In this document: in pieces, positions 45,291 to 50,126 of the stretch
Layout: each line of letters opens with the position of its first letter
Position numbering within the stretch: position 1 is the stretch's first letter
Source of the DNA: Stenotrophomonas maltophilia
GTDB lineage: Bacteria > Pseudomonadota > Gammaproteobacteria > Xanthomonadales > Xanthomonadaceae
Assembly (NCBI RefSeq): GCF_013464915.1
Contig: NZ_RAVT01000013.1
Location: 1-50,126, forward strand
Reading direction: 5' to 3'
Length of the DNA stretch: 50,126 bases
The notes under the pieces: model-generated
What the model saw: the letters and a program-made list of their open reading frames with translations, nothing else
The model's database searches: none
What the model was told of the DNA's origin: nothing
Translations under genes and position numbers: made by a program

Positions 45291-45575
45291 TTACTTGCGG
45301 GCCGGGCTGGCCGGCTTCGCGCAGTAGCTGTCGATGGCCTCGGCGGTGTTGGCCAGGCCCTGCGCCTGTGCCAGTTCCCACGGGCGTTCGCAGCGCTGGC
45401 TGTGCTCGCACCACTGGTAGCCGGCCGAACCGATGCAGCCATGGGCATCGCGATCGCCACCGACGACCGGCGTGGCCGGGGTTGCGGCTGCAGCATCGGC
45501 GCGCGCGGCCGCCTGATCCTGGCTCGCGCAGGCGGCCAGGACCAGCAGGGCTGGAATCAGAAGAAGCGCTTTCAT
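45291..45575 (-). CDS. Small lipoprotein with CIGSAGYQWC motif
   Basis: 94 residues with a lipoprotein signal: hydrophobic stretch and lipobox LAAC (Cys16), then an Ala-rich linker. The C-terminal half has DAHGCIGSAGYQWCE and RCERPWELA with four Cys in total, a pattern I recall from short bacterial envelope proteins and from the ends of some larger lipoproteins. GGAG is 8 bases before ATG 45575. Function unknown. Confidence 0.82.
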   Translation of the reverse strand: MKALLLIPALLVLAACASQDQAAARADAAAATPATPVVGGDRDAHGCIGSAGYQWCEHSQRCERPWELAQAQGLANTAEAIDSYCAKPASPARK

Positions 45576-45634
45576 CGGGTGGGCTCCGTGCCTAAAGCAA
45601 CAGTGTCTGCCGCAGCCTTGCCGGCAGCAAGCGC

Positions 45635-45739
45635 TCAGTGCACGGCGGCCCGGATCAGTTCCTCGATCAGCACGAGGTAGCTGGCCACGAAGTAGAACTT
45701 CAGCAACGTCCAGCGCTGCTGCGAGAAGAAGGTGCGCAT
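45635..45739 (-). CDS. Putative 34-residue small protein
   Basis: ATG 45739 to TGA 45635 encodes MRTFFSQQRWTLLK followed by a hydrophobic helix FYFVASYLVLIEELIR and AAVH. AGGGG lies about 10 bases upstream. The helix could cross or lie on the membrane. It is the only coding-like signal in the 45576-45971 gap. Conservation is untested. Confidence 0.45.
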   Translation of the reverse strand: MRTFFSQQRWTLLKFYFVASYLVLIEELIRAAVH

Positions 45740-45823
45740 GTGGAAGGGGCCCCTGTTGATGACGATAGTGTGAAGCCCGGCTGACTCCGTGACAAGGATC
45801 ACGGAATGAACAGGCTAAACGGA

Positions 45824-45894
45824 CTCAGGGATGTGAGGGGAGGCCGACCGCGTCCGGTGGCATTTTCGTACATGTCCGATAGGCCATCCCTGAG
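45824..45894 (+). other. Long-range inverted repeat upstream of the 68-residue gene
   Basis: CTCAGGGATG (45824-45833) is exactly complementary to CATCCCTGAG (45885-45894), with 51 bases between. It lies about 80-150 bases before the start of the gene at 45972. Confidence 0.6.
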
Positions 45895-45971
45895 GCGATC
45901 GCTAGCCTGTGGAGGTACCGGCCAGCATCCAACCGCCTGCCGCTGCATCCTTTCACCTGCAGGAGCCTTTC

Positions 45972-46178
45972 ATGGTCATCACCGTTCAATGCACTGCCCG
46001 GCACTGGGCCGTGCTGCATCCACATGCGCCCGATGCCGCGTGTTACGTCCGTGGCGCCGACGCTTTCGACGCGGCCTTCGCGCTTGCCCAGGAGCACCAT
46101 CGCCGCACGGGACAGTGCAGCACGGTGCGGGTCGCCGCATTCGGCACGTCAGTGGAAGCGGTCCGTGTTGGAGAGTGA
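45972..46178 (+). CDS. Small hypothetical protein, paralogue 1
   Basis: 68 residues from ATG 45972, AGGAG 8 bases upstream. Sequence pattern: strand VITVQC, W-x-VLHP, then Gly-Ala-x-AFD, a helix with LAQEHHRRTGQ and a final strand ending VEAV. It is clearly related to the protein at 47042 and resembles DUF2188-type small proteins in size and order of elements. Function unknown; cytosolic. Confidence 0.8.
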   Translation: MVITVQCTARHWAVLHPHAPDAACYVRGADAFDAAFALAQEHHRRTGQCSTVRVAAFGTSVEAVRVGE

Positions 46179-46311
46179 AACCTGGGGCAGTCCGGTGCGG
46201 TCAGCCGCGGTTGAGTAGTTTGAATGGGAAAAAACCGGAACAGCGCGCCCCCCTGTGCGTCGTGCCGCGAATCCCGGATGCTTGCGCCATCGTATTCATC
46301 TGGAGACATCG

Positions 46312-46872
46312 ATGGGCAAGGCACTCACCTGGCGCACCGTGGCCTGCACCCTGCTGCCAATGCTGGCAGCCGCCGGTGGCGCGCAGGCGCAGAGCTATGG
46401 GTACGGGTATGACGACGACCGCTACGGCGGCCGTGAGGGCAGTGGCATCGTGCGCTGCGAGTCGATCAAGAACCGTAGCAACGAGTGCCGCCTGGAGGGC
46501 CGCGCGCGGATGATCCGCCAGTTGTCCGGCTCGCCGTGCGTGGAAGGTGAGACCTGGGGCCAGTCGCGCTATGGCGTCTGGGTGACCCAGGGCTGCCGCG
46601 CCGAGTTCGTTGGCGAGTACCGCCGTGGTGGCGGCTGGGGCAATGGTGGGGGTTGGGGCAACGGCAATGGCAACGGTTGGGGCGGCGGTGAGGTGATCAC
46701 CTGCCATTCCAATGGCCACCGCCAGGAGTACTGCGACGCCCGCATCCGCCGCGGCGTGCGCCTGGTCCGGCAGGATTCGCGCAGTGCCTGCATCGAGGGC
46801 CAGACCTGGGGCTGGGGTCGTCGTGGCATCTGGGTCAGTGACGGCTGTCGGGCACAGTTCCAGGTGAATTGA
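46312..46872 (+). CDS. DUF3011 domain protein, paralogue B
   Basis: 186 residues from ATG 46312 with GGAG 9 bases upstream. Signal peptide about 1-26 (ending GAQAQ). Two DUF3011 repeats: CESIKNRSNECRLEG...CRAEF and CHSNGHRQEYC...CRAQF, each with four Cys, joined by a Gly/Asn/Trp-rich linker. Closely related to 41095-41604; the second repeats of both share GIWVSDGCRA. Secreted or periplasmic, function unknown. It lies between the two small paralogues. Confidence 0.87.
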   Translation: MGKALTWRTVACTLLPMLAAAGGAQAQSYGYGYDDDRYGGREGSGIVRCESIKNRSNECRLEGRARMIRQLSGSPCVEGETWGQSRYGVWVTQGCRAEFVGEYRRGGGWGNGGGWGNGNGNGWGGGEVITCHSNGHRQEYCDARIRRGVRLVRQDSRSACIEGQTWGWGRRGIWVSDGCRAQFQVN

Positions 46873-46936
46873 GCCTGGCCCTCTAAAATCAGAAAAATCT
46901 GATACAGCTCACATTTTGAACTGTCGTATCTTCTGC

Positions 46937-46999
46937 GATCAGGGCGCCTCTGTGTGTCCCTGATCTGTTGCGATGATTCCTGCCGTGATCGGCAGGAAT
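46937..46999 (+). other. Two leader hairpins before paralogue 2
   Basis: GATCAGGG (46937-46944) pairs with CCCTGATC (46958-46965), and ATTCCTGCCG (46976-46985) with CGGCAGGAAT (46990-46999) around TGAT. A third dyad ATCAGA-AAAA-TCTGAT (46888-46903) may end the DUF3011 transcript. Confidence 0.7.
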
Positions 47000-47041
47000 G
47001 GTCCAGCCACCATCGATACGCTGCCTCAAGGAGTGAGCCGC

Positions 47042-47245
47042 ATGTTGATCCGCCTGCAATGCGAACAGCGCCAATGGCGCGTGCTGCATCCGGACCGGCC
47101 GGAGCCGATCGATTTCCGCGACGGTGCCCGGGCCTTCGACTTCGCTGAAACCCTGGCGCGCCTGCACTTTGTCGATACCGGGCAGCGCGCTGCCGTGCGC
47201 GTGGAAGCCAGCGGCGCCTTCGTGGAAGCGGTCAGCTACGGCTGA
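47042..47245 (+). CDS. Small hypothetical protein, paralogue 2
   Basis: 67 residues from ATG 47042, with AAGGAG about 10 bases upstream. LIRLQCEQRQWRVLHPD, GARAFDFAETLARLH, DTGQRAAVRVEA and VEAVSYG align with paralogue 1 over the full length. Function unknown. It has an AT-rich upstream region and two hairpins in the leader, which suggests regulated expression. Confidence 0.8.
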   Translation: MLIRLQCEQRQWRVLHPDRPEPIDFRDGARAFDFAETLARLHFVDTGQRAAVRVEASGAFVEAVSYG

Positions 47246-47282
47246 GTGCGGGGCCCGCCGGCTCATTTTTCCGGGAGCCACC

Positions 47283-47374
47283 ATCCACGCATGGCGTGGA
47301 TCCATCTTGTATCTGTTTCCACGCATGGCGTGGACTGGCCTCTGCTCCACAGTAGATCCACGCCATGCGTGGAT
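47283..47374. repeat. Cluster of three SMAG-type palindromes
   Basis: Copies at 47283-47301, 47318-47334 and 47352-47374. The first two carry TCCACGCATGGCGTGGA; the third, headed by GTAG (47352-47355), carries the inverted form TCCACGCCATGCGTGGA. The cluster lies between convergent genes and can fold into several small hairpins or one large one, and is likely to end transcription from both sides. Confidence 0.85.
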
Positions 47375-47394
47375 CCATGGACGTGTGATGGGCC

Positions 47395-49305
47395 TCAGCC
47401 CGCCGCGCTCAGCGGTGGGGTACCCGCAGCCAGCTGCGGCCAACGCTTGAGCACGGCCGCACGGATGCCCGCTGCGTCGATGCCGGCTTCGGCCAGCAGG
47501 TCCTCGCGGCTGGCATGGTGCTGGTAGCTGTCGGGCAGGCCCAGGTGCAGGATCGGGCGCAGCACGCCTTCGGCATTGAGCAGCTCACCGACACCGGAGC
47601 CGGCGCCGCCGGCCACCACGTTGTCTTCGATCGTCACCAGGCCTTCGTGCTGGGCGGCCATGGCCAGCACCAGTTCGCGATCCAGCGGCTTGATGAAACG
47701 CATGTTGACCACGCTCAGGCCCAGTTCGCGGCCGACCTGTTCGGCGGCGGCCACGGTGCTGCCGAAGGCGAGCAGGGCAACGCGGGTGCCCTGCAGGCGC
47801 AGTTCGCCCTTGCCGATCGGCAGGGTGGACAGATCGGTGCCGGCTGCAACGCCGGTGCCGGTGCCCCGCGGATAGCGCACGGCGGCCGGGCCCGGGTGCT
47901 GCAGGCCGGTGCTGAGCATCTGCCGGCACTCGGCCTCGTTGGACGGCGCCATCACCACCAGGTTCGGCACGCAACGCAGGAAGCTCAGGTCGAGGTTGCC
48001 GGCATGGGTTGCACCGTCCGGGCCGACCACGCCGGCGCGGTCGATCGCAAACAGCACGTCCAGGTCCTGGATCGCCACGTCATGCACCAGCTGGTCGTAC
48101 GCGCGCTGCAGGAACGTGGAATAGATCGCCACCACCGGCTTGCCGCCCTGGGTCGCCATGCCGGCGGCCAGCGTGACCGCGTGCTGTTCGGCAATCGCCA
48201 CGTCGAAGTAGCGTTGCGGGTATTCCTTGCTGAATCGCACCAGGCCGGAGCCTTCGCGCATCGCCGGGGTGATGCCGTACAGGCGCGGCTCGGCGGCGGC
48301 GGCATCGCACAGCCAGTCGCCGAACACATCGGTGTAGGTCGGCTTCTTGGCGCCGGCCTTGGCCACCAGGCCCTTGTCCGGGTCGAACGGGCCGACGGCG
48401 TGGTAACCGATCTGGTCGCCCTCGGCCGGCTCGTAGCCCTTGCCCTTGGTGGTCATCACATGCAGCAGCTTCGGGCCCTTGGAGGCCCGCAGCGTCTTCA
48501 GCGTGGACAGCAGGGCGGGCATGTCGTGGCCATCGATCGGGCCGGTGTAATGGAAACCCATCTCCTCGAACATCGTGGACGGCACGAACATGCCCTTCCA
48601 GTGTTCTTCCCAGCGCTTCACGAAGCGTGCCGGGTTGTTCTTCTTGTCACCGAGAATCTTCTTGCCGCCTTCGCGCAGCGCGTTGAGCGTGCGGCTGCCG
48701 GTGGCACGGCCGAGCATCTTGGTCAGGCCGCCGACCGCCTCGGAGATCGACATGTTGTTGTCGTTGAGGATCACCAGCAGGTTCGGTTCCGGGTCCATGC
48801 CGCCGGCGTGCATCAGGGCTTCGAAGGCCATGCCGGCGGTCATCGCGCCGTCGCCGATCACCGCAACGACCTTGCGGTCGTCGCCTTCGGACTGGCGCGC
48901 GATGGCCATGCCGAGTGCGGCCGAGATCGAGGTCGAGGAGTGGCCGACGCCAAAGGTGTCGTATTCGCTTTCCTCGCGTTTCGGGAACGGCGCGACGCCG
49001 TCCTTCTGCTTGACGGTATGGATCTCGTCGCGACGGCCGGTGAGGATCTTGTGCGGGTAGGTCTGGTGACCCACGTCCCAGACCAGCTGGTCGTGCGGGG
49101 TCTGGTACAGGTAGTGCAGTGCCACGGTGAGTTCGATCACGCCCAGGCCGGCGGCGAAGTGGCCACCGCTCTTGCCCACCGATTCGATGAGGTAGGCGCG
49201 CAGTTCGTCGGCGACCGCCCTCATTTCGGATTCGTCGAACGTGCGCAGGTCATCCGGTGTCTGGATGCGCGCGAGGCGGGGATAGCGGGCAGAGTCGATC
49301 ATCAT
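47395..49305 (-). CDS. dxs: 1-deoxy-D-xylulose-5-phosphate synthase
   Basis: First enzyme of the MEP isoprenoid pathway: condenses pyruvate and glyceraldehyde-3-phosphate with thiamine diphosphate. The 636 residues are typical. Signatures: [18 protein letters not shown], the ThDP motif [14 protein letters not shown]...[15 protein letters not shown], and in the pyrimidine domain [15 protein letters not shown] with the catalytic Glu; C-terminal transketolase domain. ATG at 49305 (an ATG codon also follows). The gene is the last before a small gap with the HNH gene upstream; no operon partner is evident. Confidence 0.98.
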   Translation of the reverse strand: MMIDSARYPRLARIQTPDDLRTFDESEMRAVADELRAYLIESVGKSGGHFAAGLGVIELTVALHYLYQTPHDQLVWDVGHQTYPHKILTGRRDEIHTVKQKDGVAPFPKREESEYDTFGVGHSSTSISAALGMAIARQSEGDDRKVVAVIGDGAMTAGMAFEALMHAGGMDPEPNLLVILNDNNMSISEAVGGLTKMLGRATGSRTLNALREGGKKILGDKKNNPARFVKRWEEHWKGMFVPSTMFEEMGFHYTGPIDGHDMPALLSTLKTLRASKGPKLLHVMTTKGKGYEPAEGDQIGYHAVGPFDPDKGLVAKAGAKKPTYTDVFGDWLCDAAAAEPRLYGITPAMREGSGLVRFSKEYPQRYFDVAIAEQHAVTLAAGMATQGGKPVVAIYSTFLQRAYDQLVHDVAIQDLDVLFAIDRAGVVGPDGATHAGNLDLSFLRCVPNLVVMAPSNEAECRQMLSTGLQHPGPAAVRYPRGTGTGVAAGTDLSTLPIGKGELRLQGTRVALLAFGSTVAAAEQVGRELGLSVVNMRFIKPLDRELVLAMAAQHEGLVTIEDNVVAGGAGSGVGELLNAEGVLRPILHLGLPDSYQHHASREDLLAEAGIDAAGIRAAVLKRWPQLAAGTPPLSAAG

Positions 49306-49407
49306 GTTCGCACTTGTTCTGAACGCCCATTTTCGCCCTCAAACGGGGGTGGGGCAAGCAAACGCCGCCGCCCGTGACAGGACGGTGAGGGTTGCATTTT
49401 CGGCGAT

Positions 49408-50073
49408 TCAGGTGCTCAGTTTTGACCGCTTCGGCAATTGCGCCTTCAGGAAGGCCATCTGGTCGGCCAGGATGTTGCGGTTGGACAGGATCAGATGCTC
49501 GATCCAGCTGGGCCGGTAGGGCACCGCCAGCAGTGGCATTCCGGCCTGCTGCGGGGTGCGGTCGCTCTTGCGCGAGTTGCAGTGGAAGCAGGCGGTGACC
49601 ACGTTTTCCCAGCAGTCCAGGCCTCCCTTGGACAGTGGCATGACGTGGTCGCGGGTGAGCGTGGGGCGGTTGAACTGCTGGCCGCAGTACATGCACAGGT
49701 GGGCGTCGCGGGCGAACAGGGCCGGGTTGGTCAGGTTCGGCGTGGGGTCGATCGCGCGGGAGCGGGCGTGGCCGCGGGCGGCGATGATCGGGTGCAGGTC
49801 CATCCCGCTCTGCAGGCCGCTGAAGCGGTTGGTGCCGCCGTGGATGTGCAGGCAGGGATCGCCGAGTGTCCAGGCGACGGCTTCGCGGGCGTAGAGGCAC
49901 GCCGCATCCTGCCAGGTGATCCAGTCCAGTACGCGTCCGTGGGCATCAAGCGAGAGCAGCCGGACCGAACCGGGGCGATGCAGCGTCGTGGCGTTGGGCG
50001 ATGCTTCGGCGCCCGGAGCAGAAAACGGAGCTCCGGCTTCGATCAGACCCAAGCGTGTAGTGTCTGTCTCCAT
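49408..50073 (-). CDS. HNH endonuclease family protein
   Basis: 221 residues. The HNH core is CMYC (127-130), RDHVMPLSKGG with Asp142-His143, ENVVTACFHC with Asn157, and NSRKSD, with two Cys pairs (127/130 and 162/165) for structural zinc. The N-terminal ~100 residues are uncharacterised and include a GxxxCLHIHGG stretch. Stand-alone genes like this are common in proteobacterial core genomes and their targets are mostly unknown; it need not be mobile. It lies 102 bases upstream of dxs. Confidence 0.92.
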   Translation of the reverse strand: METDTTRLGLIEAGAPFSAPGAEASPNATTLHRPGSVRLLSLDAHGRVLDWITWQDAACLYAREAVAWTLGDPCLHIHGGTNRFSGLQSGMDLHPIIAARGHARSRAIDPTPNLTNPALFARDAHLCMYCGQQFNRPTLTRDHVMPLSKGGLDCWENVVTACFHCNSRKSDRTPQQAGMPLLAVPYRPSWIEHLILSNRNILADQMAFLKAQLPKRSKLST

Positions 50074-50084
50074 CGGGAGAACAG

Positions 50085-50090
50085 CTTATA
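50085..50090 (-). promoter_or_regulatory. Candidate -10 for the HNH gene
   Basis: TATAAG on the minus strand, 11 bases before the ATG at 50073. The transcript would have a 5' leader of about 5 bases, close to leaderless. Confidence 0.4.
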
Positions 50091-50126
50091 CCTGAATTGT
50101 TGCGTTTTGGGTATCGCTACTTGGGC

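Noticed and set aside
47515..49377. 620-codon plus-strand ORF opposite dxs
   Set aside because: dxs on the minus strand is complete and conserved; this frame is His/Gln/Arg-rich shadow.
49408..50073. HNH gene as a sign of a mobile intron or phage
   Set aside because: No intron, integrase, terminase or repeat borders are seen; base composition matches its neighbours.

Overview
The window is a high-GC gammaproteobacterial chromosome segment, almost certainly from Stenotrophomonas (S. maltophilia group, Xanthomonadaceae). The evidence is family-level protein recognition, the xanthomonad gene order, and several copies of the GTAG-headed palindromic repeats (SMAG elements) typical of Stenotrophomonas. 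Nothing here looks like a phage, an insertion sequence, a CRISPR array or a plasmid. Most of the window is core genome with a short accessory tail.

Layout. (1) 1-1552: a 27-base poly-C run at the window edge, then tpiA, secG and tRNA-Leu(GAG). (2) 1664-16595: the complete 14-gene complex I operon nuoA-N, tightly packed with several stop/start overlaps. (3) 16599-17160: three identical initiator tRNA-Met genes in a perfect 159-bp tandem array, with promoters and a terminator. (4) 17243-26585: rimP-nusA-infB-rbfA-truB-rpsO-pnp, the classical transcription/translation/RNA-decay cluster. In enterobacteria and pseudomonads secG-tRNA-Leu and tRNA-fMet-rimP lie close together, so here the nuo operon sits between the two halves of that neighbourhood. 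(5) 26634-31705: an accessory stretch with a TPR-like protein, a secreted GH18 chitinase-type hydrolase, a VOC protein, and a minus-strand membrane operon (DUF3325, DUF3649, PepSY) with a Fur-box-like site upstream. (6) 31904-39779: thrS-infC-rpmI-rplT-pheS-pheT-ihfA-merR, carrying several cis-regulatory signals: a threonine-codon leader peptide with terminator before thrS, an AUC start for infC, and a terminator with a possible competing pairing before pheST. (7) 39848-39924: tRNA-Pro(GGG). (8) 40042-47374: small accessory genes, including a phosphatase-like protein, GNAT, two DUF3011 paralogues, Asp/Glu racemase, LysE exporter, TetR plus SMR efflux, a lipoprotein plus DUF1653 protein, and two paralogous 67-68 residue proteins with hairpin-rich leaders. 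(9) 47395-50073: dxs and an HNH endonuclease.

How the genes work together: the core part links respiration (complex I), initiation of translation (fMet tRNA, IF2, IF3, RimP, RbfA, S15, L35, L20), tRNA charging (ThrRS, PheRS), transcription termination (NusA) and RNA decay (PNPase). The most interesting material is regulatory. The best candidates for something undescribed are the thrS leader attenuator, the promoter-bearing tRNA-fMet triplication, SMAG repeats that supply stop codons, and the small paralogue/DUF3011 neighbourhood. All functional calls are from reading the sequence; no database search was run.
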